64,000 nt of DNA from the NCBI RefSeq assembly GCF_003610295.1, contig NZ_RAPV01000001.1, positions 868,001 through 932,000 of the forward strand, read 5' to 3'. Below, piece after piece: positions 16,595 through 26,024 of this stretch. The position numbers and the translations under genes are program-made. The notes below the pieces were generated by a model. The model saw only the letters and a program-made list of their open reading frames with translations. It did no database searches and was not told where the DNA came from. The stretch comes from Paraburkholderia sp. BL23I1N1. Lineage in GTDB: Bacteria > Pseudomonadota > Gammaproteobacteria > Burkholderiales > Burkholderiaceae. How positions within the stretch are numbered: position 1 is the stretch's first letter; every line of letters starts with the position of its first letter.

Positions 16595-17703
16595 TGGCTG
16601 CACGTCATATCGTTTTTGCGGTGGCGCCTGAGCTCGTGTTGCTCGATGCGTGCGGGCCGCTCGAAGCATTCTGGCGCGCTGAATTGACGATGGCGGCTGC
16701 GGCTGGCGTTGCCGGTGGAGCGGTCAGGGCAAGCGGAGCAACCGGCCCGAACAGCCCGACCAACCAACCCGCCGGGCCGATCGCCTATCGCACGACCGTC
16801 GCGTCGATCGACGGCGGCGTATTGCAAACCTTCCCGGGTCTGCCGGTCGTCACCGAACGGCTCGATTCGATCGACGATCAGCCGATCGATACGCTGATCG
16901 TCCCCGGCGTCCCGATCGACGAACACTGCACGTTGCAGCCGGAACTCGTCGCGTGGATCAGACGCCGTGCGCCGCAGGCACGGCGTGTGTGTTCGGTCTG
17001 CACGGGCGCCTTTTATCTGGCGGCGGCGGGCCTGCTCGACGGTCGCCGTGCGACCACTCATTGGCGCGACGCGCCACATCTCGCACGCCGCTTTCCCAAT
17101 GTGCAAGTCGACGCCGATCCGATCTTCATTCGCGACGTGCGCGATGGGGGCGGCGAGCGCGCAGTCTGGACATCGGCGGGCGTGACGGCGGGCATCGATC
17201 TGGCGCTCGCGCTGATCGAAGAAGACGTCGGCCACGCAGTCGCGATGCAGGCGGCACGACGGCTGGTGGTGTTCATGAAGCGGCCCGGCGGCCAGTCGCA
17301 ATTCAGCGCGGCGCTCGCGGCCCAAGCTTCGGCAGGCGGGCCGTTCGAGGCGCTGCATAGCTGGATGACGGCCCATTTGCGCGACGACCTGTCGGTCGAG
17401 CGGCTGGCTGAGCGCGTGCAGATGAGTCCCCGGACTTTCGCGCGGCGCTATGTCGACGAGGTCGGCCGCACGCCGGCTAAGACCGTGTCGGCACTGCGTC
17501 TGGAGGCGGCCGCGCGGGTGCTGGCGGAGTCGCGCCGGCCGCTCAAGCAGATTGCGCTCGATTGCGGTTTCGGCAGCGAGCAGAACTTGCGACGCGCGTT
17601 TGTACGGCGCTTTGGCGTTTTACCGCTTGAGTATCGGGAGCGTTTCGAGTCCGCCGTCGTGCCGCGTCGTGAGTCGGCTAGCGCGGCCGCCGAGGCGAGT
17701 TGA
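16594..17703 (+). CDS. GlxA-type transcriptional regulator (DJ-1/PfpI domain plus AraC HTH)
   Basis: 369 aa. The N-terminal DJ-1/PfpI-like domain (about 1-205) has PELVLLDACGPLEAFWRAE and the nucleophile-elbow-like VCSVCTGAFYLAAAGLLDGRRATTHW. The C-terminal AraC domain (about 255-350) has the two HTHs (LAERVQMSPRTFARRYV and IALDCGFGSEQNLRRAF). Such proteins sense small molecules and control nearby catabolic or transport genes; the coupled MFS gene is the likely partner. The ATG at 16594 overlaps the MFS stop and follows AGGGGG. Confidence 0.88.
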   Translation: MAARHIVFAVAPELVLLDACGPLEAFWRAELTMAAAAGVAGGAVRASGATGPNSPTNQPAGPIAYRTTVASIDGGVLQTFPGLPVVTERLDSIDDQPIDTLIVPGVPIDEHCTLQPELVAWIRRRAPQARRVCSVCTGAFYLAAAGLLDGRRATTHWRDAPHLARRFPNVQVDADPIFIRDVRDGGGERAVWTSAGVTAGIDLALALIEEDVGHAVAMQAARRLVVFMKRPGGQSQFSAALAAQASAGGPFEALHSWMTAHLRDDLSVERLAERVQMSPRTFARRYVDEVGRTPAKTVSALRLEAAARVLAESRRPLKQIALDCGFGSEQNLRRAFVRRFGVLPLEYRERFESAVVPRRESASAAAEAS

Positions 17704-17783
17704 AGAGGGTGCCCAAGGCGCACCCCGGGCGCGCAAAGCAAGATAAGCCCGCTCAACCCACGACGCAGTCAATATTGCGCTCG

Positions 17784-17789
17784 TATAAT
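17784..17789 (+). promoter_or_regulatory. TATAAT -10 element before the thioesterase gene
   Basis: A perfect TATAAT lies 37 bp before the ATG at 17827. No good -35 hexamer is seen at 16-18 bp, so only the -10 is supported. Confidence 0.35.
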
Positions 17790-17826
17790 CGCCTCCTTTA
17801 CACGCATTCGATTGACCGGAGTCAAC

Positions 17827-18333
17827 ATGAGCACCCCTGCCCTAGCGCCGCTGGACCGTTCCGAAACCACTTTCCGCTTCCTCGCCGAGCCCAGTTCAGT
17901 CAACTTTGGCGGCAAGGTGCATGGCGGCGCGTTGATGAAGTGGATCGACGAGACCGCCTATGCGTGCTCGGCAGTGTGGTCGGGGCGTTACTGCGTGACG
18001 GTCAGCGTCGGCAATATCCGTTTTCGCCGGCCGATTCTGGTCGGCAACCTGGTCGAACTGCGCGCGCGGGTCGTGGCGACGGGCCGCACCAGCATGCACA
18101 TCCACGTGTCGGTGCAGGCAGGCGACCCGAAGGGCGGCGAGTTGCTGCAAACCACGGACTGCCTGGTGGTGATGGTGGCCGTCAACGAGAACGGCCACCC
18201 GGTGCCGGTGCCGGCTTTCGTGCCGGAAACCGACGAACAGAAGCGCCTCGCCAAGTACGCAATGGACGTGAAAGAAGCGCTCGACGCGATCGTCGAATTG
18301 AAGCCGGAAGAAGTGGCGCAGGGGAAGGTTTAA
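17827..18333 (+). CDS. Acyl-CoA thioesterase, hotdog fold
   Basis: 168 aa, likely cytoplasmic, hydrolysing acyl-CoA to free acid and CoA. The hotdog pattern is clear: NFGGKVHGGALMKWIDETAY, the Asn/Asp helix of the YciA/acyl-CoA hydrolase family, then GRYCVTVSVGNIRFRRPILVGNLVELRARV and GRTSMHIHVSV. Length and motifs match the short single-domain enzymes. The ATG follows GGAGTCAAC; a second in-frame ATG 15 bp upstream lacks a site. It converges on fumC with a 21-bp gap. Confidence 0.88.
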   Translation: MSTPALAPLDRSETTFRFLAEPSSVNFGGKVHGGALMKWIDETAYACSAVWSGRYCVTVSVGNIRFRRPILVGNLVELRARVVATGRTSMHIHVSVQAGDPKGGELLQTTDCLVVMVAVNENGHPVPVPAFVPETDEQKRLAKYAMDVKEALDAIVELKPEEVAQGKV

Positions 18334-18339
18334 ACTGCG

Positions 18340-18354
18340 CCGATCATGCGATGA
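18340..18354. repeat. Perfect palindrome between convergent thioesterase and fumC genes
   Basis: GATCAT-GCG-ATGATC (15 bp) fills most of the 21-bp gap. It could form a weak terminator stem for either gene, but there is no T-run. Confidence 0.4.
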
Positions 18355-19755
18355 TCACCCGGCCGAATGTCCGACCATATCCTTCGGCCGCACCCATTCG
18401 TCGAACTGCTGCTCGGTGACATAGCCGAGTGCGAGCGCCGCCGCCTTCAACGTCGTGCCTTCCTTGTGCGCTTTCTTCGCAATCTTCGCGGCCTTGTCGT
18501 AGCCGATGTGCGGATTAAGCGCCGTCACCAGCATCAGCGATTCGTTGAGCAGCGTATCGATGCGCTCGCGATTCGGCTCGATGCCCACTGCACAGTTGTC
18601 GTTGAAACTGTGCGTGCCGTCGGCGAGCAAACGGATCGATTGCAGCACGTTGTGCGCGATCATCGGCCGGAACACATTTAACTCGAAGTTGCCGCTCGCG
18701 CCGCCGATATTCACCGCGACGTCGTTGCCGAACACTTGCGCGCACAGCATCGTCAAGGCTTCGGATTGGGTTGGATTGACCTTGCCCGGCATGATCGAGC
18801 TACCCGGTTCGTTCTCCGGAATCGCCAGTTCGCCGAGTCCGCAACGCGGGCCGCTTGCGAGCCAGCGGATGTCGTTGGCGATCTTGTTCAGGCTCGCCGC
18901 CACCGTCTTCAACGCGCCGTGCGCGAACACGAGCGCGTCGGCGCCAGCCATGACTTCGAATTTGTTCGGCGCGGAGACGAACGGCAAACCGGTCAGCTTG
19001 CCGATCGCGGCCGCCACCTTGTCCGCGAATTGCGGATGCGCATTCAATCCGGTGCCGACCGCCGTGCCGCCCTGCGCGAGTTCGTACAAATGCGGCAGTG
19101 CGGATTCCACGTGACGGATGCCGTGATCGAGTTGCGCAACGTATCCTGAGAACTCCTGGCCGAGCGTAAGCGGCGTGGCATCCTGCAGGTGCGTGCGGCC
19201 GATCTTGACGATGTCGACGAAGGCCTTCGCCTTGCCATCGAGCGTATCGCGCAGCGTCTTCAGCGCGGGCAGCAGGTGTTTGACGATCCCGTAGGCGGCG
19301 GCCACGTGCATCGCCGTCGGAAACACGTCGTTCGACGACTGGCCGCGATTCACGTCGTCGTTCGGATGCACTTTGCGCGCTTCGCCGCGCTCGCCGCCGA
19401 GCAACTCGCTCGCACGATTCGCGATCACCTCGTTGAGGTTCATGTTGGTCTGCGTGCCGGAGCCGGTTTGCCAGACCGCAAGCGGAAATTCGCCCGGGTG
19501 TTGGCCGTCGATGATCTCGTCGGCCGCTTGCATGATCGCCTTCGCCTTGTTCTCGTCGAGCACGCCCAGACCGAGGTTGACCTCGGCGGCCGCGCGCTTG
19601 ATGACGGCTAGCGCGGTGATCAGTTCAGGCGATTGTTTCTCGGACGAAATACGGAAATTTTGCAGCGAGCGCTGAGTCTGCGCGCCCCATAGACGCGCGT
19701 TCGGTACGGCGATTTCACCGAACGTGTCGCGCTCCATTCGTACGTCATCAGTCAT
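18355..19755 (-). CDS. fumC: Class II fumarate hydratase
   Basis: Iron-independent fumarase of the citrate cycle, fumarate plus water to L-malate, cytoplasmic homotetramer. 466 aa, the usual length. The fumarase/aspartase signature [13 protein letters not shown] with the catalytic Ser loop is intact, as are [32 protein letters not shown] and [17 protein letters not shown]. The start is the ATG at 19755. It reads in the same direction as the phospholipase-D-like gene 15 bp upstream and may be transcribed with it. Confidence 0.96.
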   Translation of the reverse strand: MTDDVRMERDTFGEIAVPNARLWGAQTQRSLQNFRISSEKQSPELITALAVIKRAAAEVNLGLGVLDENKAKAIMQAADEIIDGQHPGEFPLAVWQTGSGTQTNMNLNEVIANRASELLGGERGEARKVHPNDDVNRGQSSNDVFPTAMHVAAAYGIVKHLLPALKTLRDTLDGKAKAFVDIVKIGRTHLQDATPLTLGQEFSGYVAQLDHGIRHVESALPHLYELAQGGTAVGTGLNAHPQFADKVAAAIGKLTGLPFVSAPNKFEVMAGADALVFAHGALKTVAASLNKIANDIRWLASGPRCGLGELAIPENEPGSSIMPGKVNPTQSEALTMLCAQVFGNDVAVNIGGASGNFELNVFRPMIAHNVLQSIRLLADGTHSFNDNCAVGIEPNRERIDTLLNESLMLVTALNPHIGYDKAAKIAKKAHKEGTTLKAAALALGYVTEQQFDEWVRPKDMVGHSAG

Positions 19756-19770
19756 GGTTCAACTCCGCTT

Positions 19771-21582
19771 TCAAAGTTCTGCGTTGACAGGCAATAGGGA
19801 GAATAGACCCGTTAGCGCATTCCGGTAGAAACCCGCCTGCGGATCGAAGATATAGGTGCGGCGCGTGCCGTCCTCGACGTCGGTCCAGACGAGCGGCGAA
19901 AGGGGCGCGCCGATCGAGCGCAGATAGGCGAGTTGCGCCGGATCCGCGAGCGTGACGCGATAGCTTGTTTCGGGCGCGGCGGCACGCTCGAACATCTGCG
20001 CGACCTGTTCGGCGAGCGGTGGGCTATGGATCACCAGCGTTTGCTCGGTGTTCAGATTGGCCGAGCGCGGATCGAGATTCATCGAGCCGACCACCAGGAT
20101 CTTCCGGTCGATGACATAGGTTTTTGCGTGCAGGCTGGTTCGCGAGTTAGATCCGATGAAACTGGTGCGCGACGGTTTTTGCTGCGGTTTGAATTCATAC
20201 AACTCCACGCCCTGTTGCAGCAGCGGCACGCGAAAGGGGCTATAGCCGGCGTGCACGGCCACCGCGTCGGTTGCGGCGAGCGAATTGGTCAGCACGGCGA
20301 TGCGGATGCCACGATGCGTCAGTTCGCCAGCCGCTTTGACGCCGGCCTCGTGCGGGACGAAGTAGGGCGAAATGATCAGAAATTCCTTCTGCGCGTCGCG
20401 CATCAACTCGGCCAATCGCTGCATCGGCTGGCTGACGTAGTCCGGCGATGGATGTTCGATTTTCTCCGGCCGGTCCGCCTTGAATTCGGCCGACGCCCAG
20501 GTCAAGCCGAGTTGGTCCTGGGCAATCTGCGAGGCGAGCGGCGTCGCGTTCAGCGGTTTCGCGTTGTACGGATCGGCGTTGGTGCGCCAGTGCTGACGTA
20601 AATCGTCGCGCGTCTGATCGAGCTCCTTCGCGTCGAACTTCTGTTTGTTCAGCACCCGCAGCGGATAGGCGATGCTGCTGTTCCAGTAGTCGTCGAAACT
20701 CGCGGAGACGTCGGCGGTAATCGGGCCGGCGGCGAGTACGTCGAGGTCGCGGAACTGCAGCGTTTCGCTGGCGCTGAAATATTCGTCGCCGAGGTTGCGG
20801 CCGCCGACGATGGCCAACTGGTTGTCGGCGATCATCGACTTGTTGTGCATGCGGCGCGTGAAATGGCCGATCTGCGTGAAGACGTTGGCCGTGCGTTCGA
20901 ACATGCCTTCATGCGCGCTGCCGAACGGGTTGAAGACGCGGATATCGATGTTGTCGTGCGAGTTCAGGCCCGCCATCGTGCGGTCGATGTCATTGAAGTT
21001 CAGATCGTCGACCAGCATGCGCACTTTCACACCGTGGTCGGCCGCGTAGAGGGCGGCGCCGAGCAGAAGCTTGCCCGTGGTGTCCTCATTGGCGATGTAG
21101 TACTGCATGTCGAGCGTTTTCGTCGCCGCGCGCGCGAGCGCAATGCGCATCTGCAGGGCGTCGGTGCCGCTCGACAGGACCCGGAAACCGGATTCGTTCG
21201 GGTGCGCGGCTTCGAGCGGCGCGAGGGCCGTGTGAAGCGGCGTTGTTTCAGTGGCGGGCAGTGCGTGGGTGACCGGACGGTCGAACGCGGAGGCGGGAGG
21301 CTTGGTGGCGCACGCAGTCAAGCATGCCGTTGCGCAGCACAGCAGGAAGAAATGTCTTGTCGACCGCCAATCCGGCAATCCCTCGATCTTCCAATCTCCC
21401 AATCCCCAAAGGGGACCTCTTTCGGAGCGAGCGGCTTTCTTCGGTGTGGAGGACGTCCCTTTGAGCAGCGAATTTCCTTCCGGGCTCAGGACTTCCGACA
21501 GGGTGGAGGACTTCTCCCTGGGCATGCCGAACGCGCCCTCGCGATGCAGCGCGGTCTGATTGTGATTGTGACGCCACCACAC
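19771..21582 (-). CDS. Phospholipase-D-like lipoprotein (cardiolipin-synthase-like) with unusual N-terminus
   Basis: Two HKD motifs define the PLD family: HxKxxxxD at His246/Lys248/Asp253 (MHNKSMIADNQLAIVGGRN) and again in LHAKTYVIDRKILVVGSMNLD. It probably acts on phospholipids in the envelope, as the ClsC/YmdC group does. A lipobox LTAC with Cys91 follows a hydrophobic stretch (HFFLLCCATA). The best ribosome site (AAGGGAGAAACAGC) precedes a GTG at 21582, which adds about 75 residues before the lipoprotein signal, encoded by an intergenic-repeat-like sequence (21395-21540). If this start is right the signal is displaced. A TTG near residue 69 is another option, but its ribosome site is poor. 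Confidence 0.85.
   Translation of the reverse strand: MWWRHNHNQTALHREGAFGMPREKSSTLSEVLSPEGNSLLKGTSSTPKKAARSERGPLWGLGDWKIEGLPDWRSTRHFFLLCCATACLTACATKPPASAFDRPVTHALPATETTPLHTALAPLEAAHPNESGFRVLSSGTDALQMRIALARAATKTLDMQYYIANEDTTGKLLLGAALYAADHGVKVRMLVDDLNFNDIDRTMAGLNSHDNIDIRVFNPFGSAHEGMFERTANVFTQIGHFTRRMHNKSMIADNQLAIVGGRNLGDEYFSASETLQFRDLDVLAAGPITADVSASFDDYWNSSIAYPLRVLNKQKFDAKELDQTRDDLRQHWRTNADPYNAKPLNATPLASQIAQDQLGLTWASAEFKADRPEKIEHPSPDYVSQPMQRLAELMRDAQKEFLIISPYFVPHEAGVKAAGELTHRGIRIAVLTNSLAATDAVAVHAGYSPFRVPLLQQGVELYEFKPQQKPSRTSFIGSNSRTSLHAKTYVIDRKILVVGSMNLDPRSANLNTEQTLVIHSPPLAEQVAQMFERAAAPETSYRVTLADPAQLAYLRSIGAPLSPLVWTDVEDGTRRTYIFDPQAGFYRNALTGLFSLLPVNAEL
21395..21540. repeat. Dispersed intergenic-type repeat inside the PLD reading frame
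   Basis: On the minus strand CGCTCCGAAAGAGGTCCCCT and the following TTGGGGATTGG match CGCTCCGGAGGAAGTCCCCT with TGGGGGATTG at 54460-54491. The flanks carry further GTCCTCCAC and GGAAGTCCT motifs. In this copy the repeat is read in frame with the phospholipase-D-like gene. Confidence 0.55.
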
Positions 21583-21737
21583 GCTGTTTCTCCCTTTTGC
21601 AGGCTTCTCATGGCGGCAGCGCGTACGGCTCGATCACGCTGTCGGGAAATCCATTCTAAGGGGAATCGGGCGCGCGAGCCTTCAAGATCGGTGGCACGAT
21701 CGGTTCGACCGTGCGCGCCGCCTTGGCATTGCCTTGG

Positions 21738-23150
21738 TCACTCCGCCGCGGTAGGCGGTGCGCCTGGTGTGACCGGCACGCGCCGCAAGCTCAGTTTGTG
21801 AAAGCGCAGCGTCATCAGCAGCGCAACGCTCGCGAGGCCGGCCGCGAGTCCCCACCACAAACCGCGCGCGCCCAGCCCGAAGTGAAAAGCCAGCACGTAA
21901 CCGGTCGGAAAGCCGATGACCCAGTAGCCGAACGTCGCGGCGATCATCGGCACGCGCGTGTCCTTCAGGCCGCGCAGGCAGCCCGAGCCAACCGTCTGCA
22001 TACCGTCGACGATCTGGAAGATCGCGGCCACGCCGAGCAGCGAACTCGCCAGTGTGACCGTGGCTTTGTTGGCGGGGTCGTCGAGATGCAGATACAGGCC
22101 GACGATCCAGTGGGGCGCCGCGATCAGCACGATACCCGACAGCGTCATGAAGCCGACGCCGAGCGCAAGCGCGACGAAACCGGCGTGGCGCGCGGCGAGC
22201 GGCTGGCCGGCGCCGGACCAGTAGCCGACCCGCACATTGGCTGCCTGGCCGATCGCGAGCGGGACCATGAAGGCCACCGAGGCAACGTTCAACGCGATCT
22301 GATGCGCGGCCAGTTGCGACTCGCCGAGCAGGCCGACCATCAGGCCGGTGGCGAGGAACAGGGTCGACTCGACGCCGTAGGTGATCGCGACCGGCCAGCC
22401 GATGCCGAATAGCTCGCCCATCAACGGCACGTTCGGCCGCGTCGCAATGACGAAATGCTTATAGCGTGGCCGTAGATGCAACAACGCCATCAGCACGAGC
22501 GCGCTCAGCCATACGGTGATCGAGGTGGCCGCCGCCGAGCCGAGAAAGCCTAAGCGAGGCAGTCCGTAGACGCCGTGAATCAGCCCGTAGTTGAGAAACC
22601 CGTTGACGAACACGCTGACGAGCGACACCCACAGCAGCCGCTTGGCTGCGCCGATGGCCGGCAGGAACGAGCGCATCAGACCGACGCCGATCAGGCTGCC
22701 AAGCGAGCCCCAGCGCAACACCGCCGCGTATTCGCCGACGTTGTGTGCCAGGAGCGCCGGTTCACCGAACGCCAGCAGGATCGGCGTGGCGAACGACAGC
22801 AGAAAAAACGCGGGCACCGACAGCAGCACCGACAACACGAAGCCGGTCCAGTAGATATGCGGCACACGGCCCTCGTCCTGCGCGCCGCGCGCATGCGACA
22901 CGCTCACGCTGACGGAGGTGAGCACCCCTTGCAGCAGCGTGACGACGACGAAGAACAGGTTGGCGCCGAGGCCGCCGGCGGCGAGCGCGTCGGGGCCGAG
23001 CGAGCCGAGCAGGATCGTGTCGGTGACGCCCATCGCCATTTGTGAAAGTTGCGCGATGGCGAGCGGAGCCGCGAGCCGGGCGGTATCGGCGGCATGGCGG
23101 GTCAGGGTCGGCGGCCGGGCGGCCACCCGGGTGAAGCCGGATTGAGTCAT
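21738..23150 (-). CDS. MATE family efflux transporter
   Basis: 470 aa, about 12 membrane segments, cation-coupled multidrug or metabolite exporter of the NorM type. It has the N-terminal LAAPLAIAQLSQMAMGVTDTILLGSLGPDALAAGGLG, the MATE N-half motif, and a repeated C-half (LFGIGWPVAITYGVESTLFLATGLMVGLLG). Length is normal. The ATG at 23150 is reasonable, though the upstream ribosome site is weak. It stands alone; the substrate is unknown. Confidence 0.92.
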   Translation of the reverse strand: MTQSGFTRVAARPPTLTRHAADTARLAAPLAIAQLSQMAMGVTDTILLGSLGPDALAAGGLGANLFFVVVTLLQGVLTSVSVSVSHARGAQDEGRVPHIYWTGFVLSVLLSVPAFFLLSFATPILLAFGEPALLAHNVGEYAAVLRWGSLGSLIGVGLMRSFLPAIGAAKRLLWVSLVSVFVNGFLNYGLIHGVYGLPRLGFLGSAAATSITVWLSALVLMALLHLRPRYKHFVIATRPNVPLMGELFGIGWPVAITYGVESTLFLATGLMVGLLGESQLAAHQIALNVASVAFMVPLAIGQAANVRVGYWSGAGQPLAARHAGFVALALGVGFMTLSGIVLIAAPHWIVGLYLHLDDPANKATVTLASSLLGVAAIFQIVDGMQTVGSGCLRGLKDTRVPMIAATFGYWVIGFPTGYVLAFHFGLGARGLWWGLAAGLASVALLMTLRFHKLSLRRVPVTPGAPPTAAE

Positions 23151-23503
23151 GGAGCGCTTGGAAGCGGATGGGGCGACAGCGTGGCGGCGGGCGCGAGCCG
23201 GACGACTCGCGAGGCATGCGCGCTGCCGGTGGGTGGCGGAATGCGGAGGCTCACCGAAAGCGTAGGGCGGCTGTCAGCCGATTGTTTGTCTGTCGAAACT
23301 GACAGCTTATTGCTTAGGCGCGGGGATGTCGATGGAAGAGGCACGATTTTGGTGCGTGCCGTCTTCCGAGTTTCCGGACTCGACGTTTTGGACGACGGGC
23401 CGTTGGCTGGGCGTCAGTCTTCGATTTCGAGTTCATCGCGACGGGTCGCCGGGTTAGCGCCCTTGGGCCTGTAAGCGCACGTCAGGACCGTCGAGCCAGC
23501 CCA
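23151..23503. other. 353-bp gap between MATE and S4 genes, no gene seen
   Basis: It holds an inverted repeat GCTGTCAG (23270-23277) / CTGACAGC (23299-23306) with a 21-bp loop, perhaps an operator or hairpin upstream of the MATE gene. Short open frames here lack ribosome sites. Nothing else is recognised. Confidence 0.4.
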
Positions 23504-23722
23504 TCAAGCTTCATGCACCGCGATTCGCGTATCACCAAGCAGCACCACCTGACCCGCGCGGATTTTGCAGGTCTTACGTGTTTCGACCCGGCCGTCGACG
23601 GTCACCGCGCCATCCGCGACCATCATCTTGGCCGACCCGCCGCTGTCCGCGAGCCCCGTTATCTTCAGCAGATTGTGCAGTTCGACGTAGTCGCCGGTCA
23701 GTGTGAAATCGAGGTTGGGCAT
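23504..23722 (-). CDS. S4-domain RNA-binding protein (YbcJ-like)
   Basis: 72 aa, nearly all one S4 domain: YVELHNLLKITGLADSGGSAKMMVADGAVTVDGRVETRKTCKIRAGQVV. This is the arrangement of small YbcJ-type proteins, thought to bind structured RNA; the exact target is unknown. The ATG at 23722 follows AAGGTGC; an extra start seven codons upstream is less likely. It stands alone. Confidence 0.88.
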   Translation of the reverse strand: MPNLDFTLTGDYVELHNLLKITGLADSGGSAKMMVADGAVTVDGRVETRKTCKIRAGQVVLLGDTRIAVHEA

Positions 23723-24029
23723 GGCGCTTGCACCTTGAAGCAAAGGGTTCGCATCATAAGCCAGAAACTTGCTCTGAATGAAAATCGCCGTGGTGCCGGA
23801 CTTCGCTCAGGCAATTGCAAGCAGATGTTATGCAGTTGTCAGAAAACGAAACGTTCCGTAACACCGGTCGTCAGTTACGAACTTCACTCGTAAAGTGCGG
23901 GTCTGTAGGAAAGCCTGCTGGATTTTTTCCGGCAACGACCAGACCGGGCGAGGCGCGCTTGAAGCACGGATCAACGTGCTGCGCCGGATATGGCGCCCGC
24001 GTCACAACAACTTTAGAGAGGATTTAGCC
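23723..24029. other. 307-bp gap with no recognised gene
   Basis: Divergent region between the S4 gene and the secreted helical protein. I see no long coding frame, no strong promoter hexamers and no terminator. Confidence 0.35.
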
Positions 24030-24473
24030 ATGACTCAGATTCGTACGCTCCTGATCGGTACTGCCCTGACTGCTTTTGCCGCAACGGCTGCTTTCGCGCA
24101 GACGGCGCAACCGGCCGCCGGGTTGAACGGCCAGGTGCAGGTCCAGACCCAAGGCGCCGATGTGGCGCCCGCAGTACCGGCCGCGCAGGGGGTGCAGCCG
24201 GTAACGCCGGCGCCGACGCGTCTGACGGCATCGGGCTCGACCGATCCCCTGGTGCAGAAGCGCGACGCCGACGCGCAGGCCAATGCCGAATACAAGGCGT
24301 CCAAGGCGGAGTTGAAGCAGCAGCAAAAGGCTGCCAAGTCGCAGTACAACAAGCAGGTGCATGACGCCAAGATCAACCAGAAGGCTGACAAGCAGACTGC
24401 CAACAATGAAATGAAGATGAACATGCAAGGCCAGGCAGCCGATCAGGACGCCGGCGCTGACGTCAAGCACTAA
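24030..24473 (+). CDS. Small secreted helical protein, function unknown
   Basis: 147 aa. A clear signal peptide (MTQIRTLLIGTALTAFAATAAFAQ) is followed by a Gln/Val/Pro-rich stretch and a highly charged Lys/Ala/Gln/Asp-rich helical C-half (DADAQANAEYKASKAELKQQ and KAAKSQYNKQVHDAKINQKADKQ). It could be periplasmic, with a coiled-coil-like or surface-binding role. The ATG follows AGAGAGGATTTAGCC. A strong bidirectional terminator ends the unit. Confidence 0.78.
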   Translation: MTQIRTLLIGTALTAFAATAAFAQTAQPAAGLNGQVQVQTQGADVAPAVPAAQGVQPVTPAPTRLTASGSTDPLVQKRDADAQANAEYKASKAELKQQQKAAKSQYNKQVHDAKINQKADKQTANNEMKMNMQGQAADQDAGADVKH

Positions 24474-24525
24474 CCCGCGTCTTAACGCAACGGGCGTGGC
24501 GGCGAGCTAAGCTGCCGCGCCGAAC

Positions 24526-24565
24526 AAAAATGGCCCGGAGCGCAACTGCGCCCCGGGCCATTTCT
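24526..24565. terminator. Bidirectional terminator
   Basis: ATGGCCCGG (24530-24538) pairs with CCGGGCCAT (24553-24561) with further GC pairing inside, A5 before and a T-rich tail after. It separates two convergent genes. Confidence 0.85.
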
Positions 24566-24599
24566 TTGTGCAGTTCAGAAAGATGGGGGATTGACGCGG

Positions 24600-25370
24600 T
24601 TACCGCGACTGCCGTTGTTGCTGTTGCTGCGGCACCGGGCGCGGCGGCACGAAGAAATTGCGCAGCCATGCGGCGAGACGCGAGAACACGTCATACGGTT
24701 CTTCGACGAAAATCTCCGGCTTCAGCAAGCGCAGGTACTCCATGATCTGTTGTGCTTCCTGCTTCTGGAACGAGCCGTGCGAAATGCCCAGGCGCAACAG
24801 GCCGCGCAGTTCGCCGAGCTTTTCGCGTGCGGTGCTGCCCACGCCTGTTTCGCACGCCACTTTGGCCTCGTAGACACGTTGGCGCAGCGATTCCACCAGA
24901 CGCCAGGCCGGCGTCTGCATGATTTCCTCGAGCGCCTGGATGTCCTGCGCCGCGCTCTTGATCTGCGCCGCGAGCGGATCGATCAGCACGGCGTCCCCTT
25001 CCGCTTCCTTGACGATGGCGGCTGCCCAGTCGCGGCACTGCTTGGCAAGCTCTTCCGGCGTCCATTCCGAGCGGGCCGCAAAGCCGAAGCCGAATTCTCC
25101 CGCCTGGCGCATCAGAATCGCCACGACGTCCGGGAATTCCTTGTCCAGCGTGCGTTTCGCCCACGCGTACTGGCCGCCTTGCAACATCCGCTGCACCGCG
25201 TGTTCGGTCAGCGGCACCATGTTGTCGAGCAGCTTGGCGCGCAAAAAGTCCTCAAACGACGGCGTCGCGAACTGCGGATCGAGCTTCAGTGAAACCCGCA
25301 AAAAAGCGTCGAAGTCCTTGCGCAGCGTCGCAATGGTCTCGTCTTTGAGCGTGAGGGTGATTTGACCCAT
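24600..25370 (-). CDS. Conserved-looking cytoplasmic protein, function unknown
   Basis: 256 aa, no signal peptide, no membrane segment. It starts MGQITLTLKDETIATLRKDF with helical character throughout, has one Trp-rich stretch (WTPEELAKQCRDWAAAI), and ends with a Pro/Gln-rich tail (PPRPVPQQQQQRQSR). I recognise no family. Good codon character and clean boundaries support a real gene. The ATG at 25370 has no strong ribosome site. It converges on the secreted helical protein. Confidence 0.7.
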   Translation of the reverse strand: MGQITLTLKDETIATLRKDFDAFLRVSLKLDPQFATPSFEDFLRAKLLDNMVPLTEHAVQRMLQGGQYAWAKRTLDKEFPDVVAILMRQAGEFGFGFAARSEWTPEELAKQCRDWAAAIVKEAEGDAVLIDPLAAQIKSAAQDIQALEEIMQTPAWRLVESLRQRVYEAKVACETGVGSTAREKLGELRGLLRLGISHGSFQKQEAQQIMEYLRLLKPEIFVEEPYDVFSRLAAWLRNFFVPPRPVPQQQQQRQSR

Positions 25371-25700
25371 GTGTTATCCCGTTTGGTCCTGCCGCGCGGC
25401 CTCGTCACGTCGCCCGATTGCATCCGGACCCAGTAAGACGCGACGCCAAATGCCGGCGCGGTTGATTCCTGCCTGTTGCCGCGTAACCAGCGGGATGCAT
25501 CCCGACGAGCGGACCTCGACTGCATATCGGCGGAATTAAGGGAAACTTAAGGGTGCGCGAGGTTTTGGCCGTGGCTTTAGAGGGATGCGCCGCGTGTGAA
25601 GGCGGTGCGCGGGCCCCGTCGCCCCGTGCCGAGCCAGTTGCGCTCGGTGCCTATGGCGACGTGGGCGCCCGTTTTGCGCTCGACTTCATGCGATGCGTGC
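25371..25700. other. 330-bp gap with small repeats only
   Basis: It holds a 12-bp palindrome GGGATGCATCCC (25492-25503) and a direct repeat TTAAGGG (25536-25542, 25547-25553), close to the expected promoter of the minus-strand gene at 24600-25370. No gene is supported. Confidence 0.4.
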
Positions 25701-26024
25701 TTATTTAAGCACGACGCCTTGCCAGACAAAAAAAACCGTCAGGCCGACCGCAATGGTCAGGAGCGGCCGCCGCGTCAGCGCGCTGACGACGATGGCGGCC
25801 AGCGCCCCGACCAGTTGCGGATTGCGCCAGGTCAGTTCGGCGCTGGTGCCGTGCGGCGAGACCGCCATCGGGACGATGATTGCCGTCAGCACGGTAACGG
25901 GGACGAAGCCGAGCGCGGTGCGCACGAGCGGCGGAAACACCAGCCGGTCGCCGAGCACGAAGACGGCGGCGCGGATCACCCACGTAATGGCGGCCATGCC
26001 GAGGATCATAACGACGTAGTTCAT
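25701..26024 (-). CDS. azlD: AzlD family membrane protein
   Basis: 107 aa, four hydrophobic segments, the small partner of AzlC in branched-chain amino acid export (the LIV-E/AzlCD family). MNYVVMILGMAAITWVIRAAVFVLG and the internal R-T-ALGFVPVTVLTAIIVPM segment are typical. Its ATG overlaps the AzlC stop as ATGA at 26021-26024, so the pair is coupled. Confidence 0.9.
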   Translation of the reverse strand: MNYVVMILGMAAITWVIRAAVFVLGDRLVFPPLVRTALGFVPVTVLTAIIVPMAVSPHGTSAELTWRNPQLVGALAAIVVSALTRRPLLTIAVGLTVFFVWQGVVLK

